Of a stretch of DNA of 64,000 nucleotides, positions 45,477 through 56,224 are shown one piece after another. Numbering within the stretch: position 1 is the stretch's first letter; each line of letters opens with the position of its first letter. Under the pieces are notes generated by a model. The model searched no databases. It saw nothing but the letters and a program-made list of their open reading frames with translations, and was not told the origin of the DNA. The stretch lies in contig OX621260.1 in assembly GCA_951640165.1 (NCBI GenBank), positions 25,066,001 through 25,130,000 on the forward strand, written 5' to 3'. This DNA is from Pseudoips prasinana. Lineage: Eukaryota > Arthropoda > Insecta > Lepidoptera > Nolidae. Position numbers and translations under genes: made by a program.

Positions 45477-45756
45477 GTTGTAGTTTTTGTAATTAGTGCT
45501 TAAATAGTGAAAGTTAAACACTCACTGGTAGGTAATCAGTTCTAATAAATGATATTCACAGTGCACATGAGTAATTAATTGAGTAAACTATTTTTATTAC
45601 AATTAAAAGTATAGAGCGAAATATATTTTGTTATAATATTTTGTTTATTTATTTCTCTCCTTAACACCTACCATTACAGGTCTTGACGTAATGCGATAGT
45701 GTATATATTTAGAAATATATAAGTATGTTTATTATTTGTTTCGTTAGACGCATTCT

Positions 45757-46055
45757 CAGCCAGTTGCCGGCAACGGTTCGTAAGTAATCGGCGAGGTAAA
45801 ACACCTATGCACACGGCTAGTCTATAGATGTAGCCAGCAGTCTATAGATGCAGACAACAGCCAATAATCCATGTCAAAGGCCTACTGGGCGGCTCGGACA
45901 ACTCTGACACCAGGGCAACCACTGCGCATACTAGCAAGTGAAGAGATCCTTTTGGTGCGGAGTTCTAATGATCATCGAACTGACATTGAATGTTTCCGCT
46001 GATCATTGAAACTTAGCAAAATCATCAATACGTAATGTTTCTTTGATATCTAGTA
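45757..46055 (-). repeat. SINE-like repeat family D
   Basis: Inverted relative of 32.87-33.07 kb: AAAGGCCTACTGGGCGGCTC, AATGATCATCGAACTGACAT and TTGAATGTTTCCGCTGATCA are shared. A short direct repeat (AGTCTATAGATG) lies near 45820-45850. Confidence 0.55.
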
Positions 46056-46059
46056 ACTC

Positions 46060-46245
46060 CTTAGCTGACAGTTGACATCTGACATGCTGGCTCGTCAAAC
46101 AATGAGATGACAGTTAGGCTTTATACTAAACAGAACCGTAACCACTGCCAATACGATATACAAAAAAAAAGTTGTCATCACTTAATAAAGACGCTGTCAA
46201 AGTCTTAAGTATGTTATGATATACTTAAGAAATTGACAGAGATTT
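46060..46245 (-). repeat. Unclassified repeat, copy 2 of 2
   Basis: It matches 39988-40160, including the CTTAAGTATG ... ATACTTAAGAAATTGACAG end. An AACAATGAGATGACAGTTAG part is also seen inverted at 29.19 and 31.75 kb. Confidence 0.6.
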
Positions 46246-46329
46246 CAGGTCATAACTTGGCGTAAGCAATGCATCGTATTGAATAACTTAAGTTGCCAAT
46301 CAAGGAATGATAGAATTGCATTATATCCA

Positions 46330-46440
46330 ACAAGATATAAACATCTATAAATAAATATCTTGTGACAGCTAATACAGTGCCATCTGATCCACACAAGGCA
46401 GAGCCTGTACTATGGCAACCAGACAACTGATAAACATACT
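46330..46440 (-). mobile_element. tRNA-SINE family E, 3' part
   Basis: Inverted AAATATCTTGTGACAGCTAA, GTGCCATCTGATCCACAC and TACTATGGCAACCAGACAAC. A fuller inverted copy lies at 55.75-55.98 kb and a + copy at 60.57-60.81 kb. Confidence 0.6.
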
Positions 46441-46862
46441 TATATATTAATGTCCTCCCAGCCGAATTTCGGCCACGGCGGCCAGTCTCAACAGAGATTA
46501 GCCACACAGGAGCAGAGAAGAGAGGTAGGGCATAGCGTTTATTCGCTCAAAGAGCAGCCCGACTGGGGAAGTACCTCCACCTTACAGAAGACATTCCTTA
46601 ATAATAACATTAACAATTTTAATGTTGGGTTTCCGAGTGTGAGTAAGGTCGCCAGAGCTCATTGGGGTGGGGGGAACGGTCAGCAAAACTTGTTTGCTGA
46701 CTCTAAAAGGCCGGCAACGCACTCGCGACTCCTCAGGTGTTGCGAGTGTCCATGGGCGGCGGTAATCACTTATCATCATTGGTGACCCACTTGCTCGTTT
46801 GTCGCCCTCAGATATAAAAAAAAGCACTTTCTATTCCATCACTCTCATGATCCTATGGGACT
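46441..46862. mobile_element. SINE G fragment interrupted by repeat family H
   Basis: 46441-46505 (CCGAATTTCGGCCACGGCGG) and 46826-46862 (GCACTTTCTATTCCATCACT) are neighbouring parts of SINE G. The intervening 320 bp is family H: TTTATTCGCTCAAAGAGCAG, ACTGGGGAAGTACC, GCCGGCAACGCACTCGCG, CATGGGCGGCGGTAATCACT and ACTTGCTCGTTTGTCGCCC. Confidence 0.65.
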
Positions 46863-46894
46863 TTACTTTCTTATCGTATGAGTAGTGGGTACCC

Positions 46895-47265
46895 TAGTCT
46901 CAGAGCCGCCCATTAGGCCTCTGACATGGCTTAACGACTGTTGAATGTGAATGGGACCGACAACTTAACGTGCCATCCGAAGCACGGAGACGCTCAGACA
47001 TTAAACAACTTTGGTGGTCACAAATCCATAGATGAGTGACCACCAAAGTGACCGTGAGTCTAGTTGCTTAACCTTGCAAATCGATGGGAGTATCTGGCTA
47101 TGAGCGCCTCACTTATATATTTCTAATTACATATACATATATTATCGATAAATTACATCCAGACAAATTATTATTTCCTGGAATCGAACCCACGACTTCT
47201 GGCTTAGCATTCAGGGTCACTAACCACTTGTCCAACAGACCAGTTACCCGGTCCCACGATAAGAT
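46895..47265. repeat. Family D repeat (+) followed by a SINE head (-)
   Basis: 46895-47110 carries GAGCCGCCCATTAGGCCTCT and ends TCTGGCTATGAGCGCCTCAC. 47140-47265 has GGAATCGAACCCACGACTTC, an inverted B box of a tRNA-type head. The 130-codon frame over this region (47084-47476) contains the GIEPTTSG artefact of SINE heads and is not a gene. Confidence 0.55.
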
Positions 47266-47614
47266 ATCACCAAATATCATGGCAATATTCATTCAAGACC
47301 TACTAACTATTTGCAGAGCTCTTACACACAATGAAAATAAACAGAACATTAAGTTGAGGAAATATACGAATATAATTTGTAATCCGCCGCACAAGGCGGG
47401 CGGCACAAATATTGGCCCAGAGCAAATTGTGGTCACCCGAAATAAGTACTGTGTCAACAAAGTGACCTCTTGTTAAGTAGTTACTGTAACCGGTCCCACT
47501 ATCGCATTAAACGATCCTCTTGAGTACACGGTTTCTCAAACTTTTGGTATTGCAACTCTAAAACAAGTAATAAAATATTACACAAAAAAGACATTTTACA
47601 AAGAAACATTGAAT

Positions 47615-47840
47615 ATTGACGGGCGACGACGTGGTCGGTAAACTTGGCTGTCACGCCGCAGGTCGTCGGTTCGATTCCCACCCAGGACAGATATTTCTGT
47701 TAGTCCTGAGTCTGGGTGTTATTATGTATATAAGTATGTACTATTTACAAAAGAAAGTATATGTAATATTCAGTTATCTGGTTTCCATAGTACAAGCTCT
47801 GCTTAGTTTGGGATGTCCCAGATTATTAGGTATATTTCTT
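47615..47840 (+). mobile_element. tRNA-SINE family A
   Basis: From ACGTGGTCGGTAAACTTGGC through GGTTCGATTCCCACCC and TGAGTCTGGGTGTTATTATG to GTTTGGGATGTCCCAGATTA. Internally shortened near the 3' end. Confidence 0.75.
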
Positions 47841-48024
47841 GAATCATTTTACGTTGCATAATCACACAAGTTTACAAGCGAAGTCTTCTTTCTTTAAATA
47901 TTTAACTGCTTTAAAGAAAATGACTAGATAGATACCATTAACTTCCTGGTAAACAAGGATAGCCAGCAAAACGAAACGTTTTCACTATACAATTTATTTA
48001 TATTATAATTTCCATTGCTCTTAA

Positions 48025-48216
48025 CAAAAACGCCCGCACTAGGAAATCTAATCCCTGTGTCGCGGGGTACTTTACAAACATATAATAGACGGGGACACAT
48101 ATACATCGAGACGCAGCACAACTATTTATGGTCCACACAAATAGTTGACCGACGCGGGAATCGAACCCGGGCACGAAGCGGCGGGCCATTTCTTAGCCGC
48201 TGCGCCACACGTGCAT
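48025..48216 (-). mobile_element. tRNA-derived SINE family F
   Basis: The minus-strand head GTGGCGCAGCGGCTAAGAAA (A box) and GGGTTCGATTCCCGCGTCGG (B box) are strong. The body ends ATTAGATTTCCTAGTGCGGG. A 3' piece sits inside the family R element at 32.23-32.34 kb. Confidence 0.75.
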
Positions 48217-48339
48217 TTAATATCTTAATTTAAACTCCTTAATACGAATTAATAAAAATATATTATTAAATGTTGTAATTTATTTTCATTATGAAAACCC
48301 GACCTGGGTGTGCACTTTTAATAGTTCACATAGTATTAT

Positions 48340-48452
48340 TACATACATACATACATAGACTCACGCCTGTTTCCCAGAGGGGTAGGCAAAGACAACGGAT
48401 TTCCATTTGTCACGATCTTTGCACACGTCTTTTGCCTCGATTACTGTCATTG
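48340..48452 (-). mobile_element. RTE-like LINE 3' end
   Basis: The TACATACATACATA tail, then ACTCACGCCTGTTTCCCAGA and CGATTACTGTCATTGTATT, inverted. Short 5'-truncated copy. Confidence 0.7.
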
Positions 48453-50267
48453 TATTATTAAAGGGAATATATGAGTAAAACTATGTGATTATTTATATGG
48501 TTTTGAGTACATTGAGTGGAAAAATAATGATGATGAATAACTCTCGTTAAATAGAATACTGCCGCAGGGACTTTTATACTTCCTATGCCCTATAGTTCTA
48601 TACGTCAATGTTGAGAAACAGCTCTGGATGTTTAAACAACATACGCTGACATTTCTCATGGCTCCGGTGAAATTCGTGATCGGGAAGGGAGCTCGAGATT
48701 GATGGCATAATAGCCAGCAATTATAATACGATCATAACATCTGCGGGATAGTTCCCATTGCATAAGCTAAACAGTATAATAAGCCAACTTTGAACTGACT
48801 AGGAGAAACTTTTGCTTGTTTCCATGAAGACTTTAATGCATTAGGATATATATAGTCGGACTTGATGGTAACCACGAATGGGAGTGTAAGCTGTCAAAGA
48901 AATGTGTTACAGGTTCGCATAAACCTTATATAGAAGTCTTAGACTTGATCTACACGAGAGTGGTGGCTAGTACAATGAATTTCAAATTGAGGCAGAGCGT
49001 GCATGCATGATTGATTTGTTTATTTCTAAAAACCAAGTACAACACATGAATACAATATACAATACAATATTAATACTAGGTATATACAACATGTACGCAC
49101 ATCCTGAAAACAGTTTTTTCAGAATCGTTCAACTGAATCGATTTATATCATTTTCAATATAGATAAATTTTGATTCCAAAATAATTATAACTACAAAAAT
49201 TATTGTCATATTTACCCTGTAAAGTCAAAACAAATTGAAATGGACCGTAAGTCAAAGTAATAAGACTTTTAAAATCGCAGTTTTATTTGTATTCATACAA
49301 ATTCCATCATTCAATACAAAATAAAGAAAACTAAACTTTATGTTAAGAAACTAATTTAGTAAATAACAATGCATATACATGTTAATTAAAAATTTAGTGT
49401 ATGTATTATGATTACAACATAATATTCTAATTGGGGTGTCTGAGGGTGTGCGTTAATTACGTTGCATGTTGTAGAGAAATTTATGCAAATTAATAAGAGT
49501 GCAACACAACATTGACGAATAGAAATTATTACGTGGTTTAAATAAATAAGGTTGTACAGTGAGAAATTAATGAAACTGCGCACTGGCTTCCAAACTGAGT
49601 TTATCTCGTATTCTGGAAACCTGTGGTTCTCTTTATTAATATATATTTATATTTACCGTCGCAAACGTGTGCTGTCGTTTATTTATCTGAGAATATTCAT
49701 CTATGTACCAGACAGCTACAATACTTGCTCCGCTGACGACCGATCCCTCAACAGAGAGATGCAGCATCTGGCGTGTACTAAAATAATTACAGAATCAGTT
49801 TGTCACGCCTTCCGAAAGCCTCTCGTCTGGACATCAATTAACGCGCCCGATCTGAATGTCCCGAAATAGACTCCGGAATACATGTATAGATGAGGACTGT
49901 AGAGCAACCACAACATGGACTGTATTTGTGGAGCACCGGTCCAATCCATGGCCCACCTAGCATCGTTCTAGCCCGCCCTGCCACATGTTCATGGCAGGAT
50001 CTCAGGAATGCCACAAGCAGGGCAATCAGTGTGGCCACGTTTTGGGCCATAAATTTTTTTATCAGTTTGCCATCGACACGCTTACTTAATTATGGGTTGG
50101 GCGTTGCTGCAAATATTTGATGTAGTATAGAGATGAAGGAGACCAAACTGCCTTTTACAAAATTGTTAAAGAATTATCATAACTCAATGGCCATCTTTTA
50201 ATTCTGGAATACTCGTTATTAGTTCTATCAAAACTTAGTATTATGTCAGCCAGGCATTTCTTAGGTC

Positions 50268-50355
50268 TTGAGAAGTTCGCTGGAAGGCGCTGGGTGCGAG
50301 TAGCGGCTTTTGTGGAGATCTTTGTCCAGCATTGGTGCCTTGGCTGACATGAGAA
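50268..50355 (+). pseudogene. RTE-like LINE end, relic
   Basis: GAAGTTCGCTGGAAGGCGCT and GATCTTTGTCCAGCATTGG with GGCTGACATGAGAATGA. A decayed RTE 3' end like 61.1 kb. Confidence 0.4.
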
Positions 50356-50814
50356 TGAAGAAAAGATGAATATATAATATCATAAGTAGATGACAGTGCC
50401 AGCATTGAATTTGTTTATAAATTGTGTTGTTCCTTCTTCAACTGTTTATAGCAAAACTGGACAGGAAGGGGACAGTTCTGAGATGGGAATAAGAGAATTA
50501 ATGAACATTTTCAAGATAAAATGAGGTTCAGGGAATTTAGTTATGCCTACGAATGTTGAAAAGCAGGTAGTTCTGTCTTTAAGAAGTAGTAGCTCCGGCT
50601 GTAAATGGATGCAAATGATGTTGCCACTTTTGTTTTCTATAGCAGCCAGGAGGTGTGTCCACTTGACAGGCCACTTAATTAAAGAGTACTGGTTATTACA
50701 CCGCATGTTAGCAGTCTGGACCCAGTCATTATCCATGACATACTGGTTATGAAAGTGCTATGCCCGGATACCGTAAATAACTACTGAAGTTTTTCAATGA
50801 ACATTGAATTTATA

Positions 50815-51090
50815 TATAGCTGTGCCCCGTGGTTTCACCCTCGTTAAAATTTATAAGTTATACATACATACATCATCGGTCTGATATGGTCCACTGGTGG
50901 ACATAGGTCTCCTCCAAAGGTTTCAAAAACGTTACCATTTGGAGGGTTTGGTCACCGCGCTTGGCGTGCGAGTTGGTGACCGCAGTTTGGTGGTAGTGAT
51001 GTTATAAATTATGCATGTGTGTCATTCGGATATATAAGCTATCTATATATCCATATACTCATACATCCATATTCACAAACTTTCGTATTT
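50815..51090 (-). mobile_element. Helitron interrupted by SINE-like family C
   Basis: The 3' end is CGTGGGGCACAGCTATA (minus strand, CTAG mutated). The body resumes after an insertion (50862-51001) that carries ATGGTCCACTGGTGGACATA and GCGCTTGGCGTGCGAGTTGG. TTATAAGTTAT (50851-50861) and TTATAAATTAT (51002-51012) flank the insert as a likely target duplication. The 5' end is cut by the next SINE. Confidence 0.65.
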
Positions 51091-51249
51091 ATAATAATAT
51101 CTAGGGACAATGTCACACAGATCATCGTAGCCCCAAACTAAGCAAAGTTGGAACTATGGGTACCTGGCGACGATATACATACGTATATGGATAGATAAAT
51201 ACTTATATACATAGAAAACATCCATGACTCCGTGGGGCACAGCTAGTAC
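51091..51249 (-). mobile_element. tRNA-SINE family B, head missing, joined to a Helitron end
   Basis: AATATCTAGGGACAATGTCA to AAACATCCATGACTC is the 3' half of family B, inverted. It is joined at 51231 to GTGGGGCACAGCTAG, a + oriented Helitron 3' end. Confidence 0.6.
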
Positions 51250-51354
51250 AATATAAGTAGTATTTTGTAACTTGCTTATCCAATTGCTTCTTTATACACT
51301 TCACTAGCTCAAATGTCTCATGTTTTGCACTGAAAGGAAATAATAATATAATAA

Positions 51355-51590
51355 TAATGATATCTAGGGACAACGTCACACATATCATCCTAGCCCCAAA
51401 CTAAGCAAAGCTTGTACTATGGGTACCAGGCGTCGATATACATACTTATATAGATAGATAAATACTTATATACATAGAAAACATCCATGACTCAGAAACA
51501 AATATTCGTGCTCATCACACAAATATTTGCACTTACCGGGAGGACCACCAGCTTCGTAGGCAGGAGCACTACCAACTAGGCTACGGTGAC
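51355..51590 (-). mobile_element. tRNA-SINE family B, uninterrupted copy
   Basis: It runs from GATATCTAGGGACAACGTCA to ACCAACTAGGCTA and shows AACAAATATTCGTGCTCATC at the place where the 404-bp element is inserted at 6.7 kb. A small deletion removes part of the B box. Confidence 0.8.
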
Positions 51591-51734
51591 GTGAATATTA
51601 GTAGGATTTATATTAGTTGGAACATACTCTTGTCTCTCCCTGACTGTGCTTTAAAAACTGTTTAAGCATTAAAGGCCTTCAGACTCAGGAGTCTTTAAGA
51701 ACAGACTGGGTCTTAGATGAAGAATATATAATTC

Positions 51735-51965
51735 ATTATAATCATCATCAGCCTAAATTCATCCACAGCTGGACATAAATTTCAACAATGTCACCAGTAG
51801 GAGGTGTTTGCCGTAGCCAGCGCGCTTGGCGTGCGATTTGGCAACCGCAGTTAGGCGGTAGCTGGTATACAAGTGGCGCTGCCGCTCGAGTACCTGGTCC
51901 CTTGGTCGCCTTTTACGATACCTATGGGAAGGTATGAGGTAGTCCTGTTATTCTTTCTGGGCCTA
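51735..51965 (-). mobile_element. SINE-like element family C
   Basis: ATCCACAGCTGGACATAAAT, GCGCTTGGCGTGCGATTTGG, CCGCAGTTAGGCGGTAGCTG and TTTCTGGGCCTAAAAC, inverted. Confidence 0.6.
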
Positions 51966-52039
51966 AAACCACAATAAATAAATTTGAGTAAATACTACTG
52001 AGCATTTACTGACTCTACGGTTAGGGTTAACAAATACAG

Positions 52040-52268
52040 GTTATTTTCGATATGCAAGGAATTAAGACAGTTCCAGTTGTGGAATGCGCTGCCTTTAATA
52101 GTGAGACTTGCACAAACTCTGCAAGAATTTCAAAGACTTGTCTAGTATCATCTGTCACTACAAGACTCACAACATAAATAGGAACATATTATATTATTTG
52201 TAATATGTTTATATATAATTTTATGGAAACCGCACGATGCGAATAGCGCAAGACTATGATGATGATGA
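52040..52268 (+). pseudogene. CR1-like LINE C-terminal relic plus RTE scrap
   Basis: QFQLWNALPLIVRLAQTLQEF is colinear with LWNALPLTTRQAQSLDIF at the end of ORF2 of the large LINE, so this is a relative of it. CGATGCGAATAGCGCAAGAC followed by (GAT)n at 52234-52268 is an RTE 3' scrap. Confidence 0.55.
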
Positions 52269-53363
52269 TATTTTCATTATGTGTAACCTATAGGTACTAT
52301 TTATAATGTGGAGATATTGAGAGGGGCAGTTCTCCATCTCTCATCTCACATGACAACCTTCATTCTCTGATCTTTACTTTGGTTGTCTATCAGCTAAAAT
52401 TAAGCTCATGGTTGCACCCATGATCTTACACAGCGACTAAGAACACGCCTTTAAAATTAGGTACCTACACATTACATCCATAACTATGATTTCCATGGTA
52501 TAACTGCCCGGACTCATTGTGAGAGTGCTAGCAGTTATGGATTTTGCTTTTAATAAAGAATTGTTTTCTAACCCGAACTCACACGGATGACTATAGGCAT
52601 ACCACCTATCCAATTTTATTTATAACCACAGCTGTACTTCATAAATTAACACTCAAGTGACCGTAGATTGGCTAGCCAAGTATGGCGCTTCAATTAAATC
52701 GTATAGAAAAGTCACGATTTTAAAATATGTGTTCATCATTAACACTGATATTCACGTAGCAAAATTACAACTGTTTGATTAATCATTGTGATTATTGTCC
52801 CGATTTCTCGACAAGAAACAAACAAAGCAGTGAAAACTTTCTCTAAACAGCCGTATTTAGCGTTTGTTATTTTCACAACTTTCTTTTTTTTTTACAAAAA
52901 CAAATGGCTATGAATTTTTATTAAGTCCTATGGCAAGCTAATATGGAAACAGACTCAGCTGCGTTGCATCGGTATTGTCGAAAATCTCGAACTAAACGTA
53001 TGTAAATATGAACCTGTCTGGCCCACTTTGGCATTGTTTCGCCCACAATTCACATGCCATAGATTAGCATATTAGGAAGTGGGGCATATTGAATAGGCAC
53101 TATGTATCTGCGAGTTGTACGAGGTCGCCCCTCTGTAATGAAAATGGCCGACGTCTGCTGGCCCGTGTTTAATGCGGTAAATTGGAGCTTTTGTTCTGAA
53201 TGGGGTTCGTTTTGTGCCATGCAACATTTCTATTGGAACCGGCCACGTGATTGTTTTCAATGAATGAATCACTTGTTGCAGAAATGCAGACATGTCATAC
53301 GAATGTCGCTACTGACCTAGATTACAGATTCGTAAAATCTTATAATATTTTGTGACGAATGTA

Positions 53364-53498
53364 CAGACGCCAGCACATCCAGCTACCCCAATCTGTCAAA
53401 TTTCTTTTATACATTTTTAACATTATCACTTGAGCATAAGGTTCACTTTCAATTGGGGAAATTTGACAGATGGGGGTCGCTTGTGGTGCTGGGGTCTG
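53364..53498. mobile_element. TA-flanked MITE, copy 2
   Basis: CAGACGCCAGCACATCCAGC at the left, an inverted, slightly mutated end (GTGGTGCTGGGGTCTG) at the right, and TA on both sides. Confidence 0.8.
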
Positions 53499-53765
53499 TA
53501 CCTACGTATAAAAAAAAATCACTATAGCTGGATTCTTTGTCACCCCGTTTTACCCTTATTTATATTTATTTGTGTAGAAAATTAATAAATCACTTTTAAC
53601 CCGCATGTTATTGACCTATTCCTTTGACGTCACGTGCGTGGTAAGTAAAATTTTCCTTATGGGACAATATTGTTAGTAAAATGTATAAGTGATTTGTTTC
53701 AATATTTTAATTTATCCTTATTATTCATTGTTTATTTCCAATTGCGTAAATGCTTATCCTTTGCT

Positions 53766-54344
53766 TATACTAATATTATATTTGTAACGTTTGTGAGGTT
53801 GTAGGGGGGTAATTTTGGATCTTCTGAACCGATTCTGAAAATTCTTTTACTACAAGAAAGCGTCTTATTTTTGTGTGTCATAGGTTATATATTAACATAA
53901 ATAATATTAAATAACATTTATTAATAAAATATAATTTTATTTATTTAAATTGAGGCTTTTCATACAATATTTTAGGACAAATATTTGTGTGCATGAACAT
54001 GTCTGTTTGTCCTCATTCTGGGTGTAATTATCTATATAAGTATGTATTTACAAAAGAAAAGTAGTATATGAAATATATCAGATATCTGGTTTTCATAGTA
54101 CAAGCTCTGCTTAGTTTGCGATCAGATGGCTTTAGGATATTAATTTGTTTTCAAATTAATTGTGATGTTTGTATATTTGACAATACGACATAGGTATGGA
54201 ACCGCGTCCGTGTCGTTATATATTGAGTGATATTTTTATGAGACTGTTTAAAATCATAGCACACAGTACTAACCAAACCACACTCATAATTTCATCGCAA
54301 GTAAATATGTTTACCGCCCAACGAAGCGGGCACGGGTCAGCTAG
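53766..54344 (+). mobile_element. Helitron-like element carrying a SINE A
   Basis: A TACTAATATTATATTTGTAA 5' region, and a 3' end ACGAAGCGGGCACGGGTCAG then CTAG|T with a CCGCCC..GCGGGC hairpin. SINE A (53975-54140, head missing) is inserted in the middle. The 5' TC is not intact. No ORF. Confidence 0.6.
53975..54140 (+). mobile_element. tRNA-SINE family A, 5'-truncated
   Basis: GGACAAATATTTGTGTGCAT, TGTCCTCATTCTGGGTGTAA and CTCTGCTTAGTTTGCGATCA; it begins right after the B box. Confidence 0.75.
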
Positions 54345-54382
54345 TTAAGGATAAATTGGAAACAATTGGTTTCTTGTTACAA

Positions 54383-55018
54383 TTTTACTCATCGACACTA
54401 AATAGAGAAGTAGAGTCTAGAGAGAGCTGTAGTATAAATTACATTTACCAATGTTTTACTCATCGACACTAAATAGAGAAGTAGAGTCTAGAGAGAGCTG
54501 TATTATAAATTACATTTACCAATGTTTTACTCATCGACACTAAATAGAGAAGTAGAGTCTAGAGAGAGCTGTATTATAAATTACATTTACCAATGTTTTA
54601 CTCATCGACACTAAATAGAGAAGTAGAGTCTAGAGAGAGCTGTATTATAAATTACATTTACCAATGTTTTACTCATCGACACTAAATAGAGAAGTAGAGT
54701 CTAGAGAGAGCTGTAGTATAAATTACATTTACCAATGTTTTACTCATCGACACTAAATAGAGAAGTAGAGTCTAGAGAGAGCTGTATTATAAATTACATT
54801 TACCAGTGTTTTACTCATCGACACTAAATAGAGAAGTAGAGTCTAGAGAGAGCTGTAGTATAAATTACATTTACCAATGTTTTACTCATCGACACTAAAT
54901 AGAGAAGTAGAGTCTAGAGAGAGCTGTAGTATAAATGATATTTACCAATGTTTTACTCATCGACACTAAATAGAGAAGTAGAGTCTAGAGAGAGCTGTAG
55001 TATAAATGATATTTACCA
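54383..55018 (+). repeat. Minisatellite, 9 x 71 bp
   Basis: The unit starts TTTTACTCATCGACACTAAA and includes GAAGTAGAGTCTAGAGAGAG. Starts are exactly 71 apart: 54383, 54454, 54525, 54596, 54667, 54738, 54809, 54880, 54951. Variants are GTAGTAT or GTATTAT in the middle, CCAGTG instead of CCAATG in unit 6, and AAATGATATTT in the last two. Units are otherwise nearly identical. Confidence 0.97.
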
Positions 55019-55034
55019 AATATTAAATTATTTT

Positions 55035-55540
55035 TACAAAATTGCGTATAAATACGAGTCTGTCTGTCTGTGGCGTTTACACACCAAAACTACTGCACCG
55101 ATTTAAATAAAATTTGGTACACAGATAGTCTAGACCCTGAGAGATGGCATAGGCTACTTTTTAATGTGAAAAGGGGGTTGAAAGGGGGGATGACAATTTG
55201 TATAGAAGTATCCTCATTTTTTTCAACTAGAAGCGTGAACCTTATTTTTTTAGGCTGATGATTTGATATATAGGGTGGCGTGGTACACACGGCTACATCT
55301 CAAGTTATACATTTCCAGTATAAGCTGATCCCGCGTTGTATAGGATTTCCATACAATGATAGGTCAGCTTATATTGGAAATGTATAGCTTGATAAGTAGC
55401 CGTGTGTAGGACACGATGTACGCGAAGAAATATGTCTAAATATGTTTACCTGAACGGGCAGACACGTGAGGGCAGACAACTTCGAATATACCAAAGTCAC
55501 TATCCCACGCGGATGAAGTCGCGGGCACATAACGTATAAG
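55035..55540 (+). mobile_element. Decayed Helitron-like repeat with MITE inside
   Basis: ACCAAAACTACTGCACCGAT, GGCATAGGCTACTTTTTA and GGATGAAGTCGCGGGCACAT are familiar pieces of a dispersed insect element. The CTAG end is mutated. A palindromic MITE (55286-55406) interrupts it. Confidence 0.5.
55286..55406. mobile_element. TA-flanked palindromic MITE (121 bp)
   Basis: The ends CACACGGCTACATCTC and TAGCCGTGTG and about 44 bp of each arm pair imperfectly. TA lies on both sides (55284-55285, 55407-55408). The loop is GCGTTGTATAGGATTTCC. No second copy was seen. Confidence 0.75.
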
Positions 55541-55744
55541 ATATAGCTTGATACTAAAATATAATTAATGAATCATTAGTTTGTTGAGCAATAAATGATT
55601 GACTGATTGATTAGTTTTATCAATAAACCTGCTTTATAGGTCTTGAAAGGCATTGATGAGTGCAGTGGCAGTGAAGGGAGAGTTGCTCATGAGCATTTGT
55701 CCTTACCGAGCTGTTAATGATATAGGTAATAATGATCATTATAA

Positions 55745-55982
55745 ATATCTTGGGAGCACTAAGACACTGCCATCTGAGTGATAGTACAAGCAATCAGACA
55801 ACTGATAAACAAACTAAGATATATATTTCTAAATATATATAAATCTTTTAGAAACATTACATATAGATAGACACAGAACAAATAATGCTCATCACAGATA
55901 GATTTTTCCTGGGTGGTGATCGAACCTACGACCTCTGACTTAGTAGGTCACTAATGACTTCATTAGACCTACAGGCCAGTCA
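55745..55982 (-). mobile_element. tRNA-SINE family E
   Basis: AAATATCTTGGGAGCACTAA, CTGCCATCTGAGTGATAG, then CTGGGTGGTGATCGAACCTA (inverted B box) and CATTAGACCTACAGGCCAG head. Confidence 0.7.
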
Positions 55983-56224
55983 GGGGCTTTCCCGGCTAAG
56001 TCGCCGAACATCGATTTCTTTAATGGCGTTCAAATAAATAAAGGTTAATAATTACTAAATCAATCGTTAAATCGACTTCCATGACCACATGTGACGTCAT
56101 AAATGGTCCGGAATCAATTGTCAACGTTGAAACCGATTTAACGATTGATTAAGTCATTATTAACCTTATTTATTTGAACGCCATTAAAGAAATCGATGTT
56201 CGGTGACTTAGCCGGTAGAGCCGC
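55983..56224. mobile_element. Long-TIR MITE (242 bp), copy 2
   Basis: Arms GGGGCTTTCCCGGCTAAGTC and GACTTAGCCGGTAGAGCC extend about 110 bp inward. The centre (TGACGTCATAAATGGT) is in the opposite orientation to that of copy 1 at 32.54 kb. Confidence 0.8.

Larger units (their letters stand above)
41140..45560 (-). mobile_element. CR1-like non-LTR retrotransposon, nearly complete
   Basis: Minus-strand order: ORF1 (45476-44790), a 412-bp spacer, ORF2 (44377-41460, with one frameshift and one stop), and a 3' UTR containing GGTTGTCTGGAAGAAATCGC, GATAAGACCGCCC and GTACAATAAAGAGTATTTTA. It ends in five TTTAC-type units (41144-41165). The 3'-UTR motifs link it to the many short LINE ends in the window. 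The 5' limit is uncertain because no target duplication is obvious. It is inserted antisense to the RhoGEF gene. Confidence 0.88.

Noticed and set aside
47084..47476. 130-codon + frame
   Set aside because: It crosses a family D repeat and a SINE head, contains the GIEPTTSG artefact and has no supporting motif.
48015..48216. Possible tRNA gene (strong A and B boxes)
   Set aside because: The head continues into a 190-bp SINE body and a part of it occurs again at 32.23 kb. The acceptor stem does not close like a true tRNA.
54383..55018. CRISPR-like direct repeats
   Set aside because: Units are contiguous 71-mers with no unique spacers, in a eukaryotic intron: a minisatellite.
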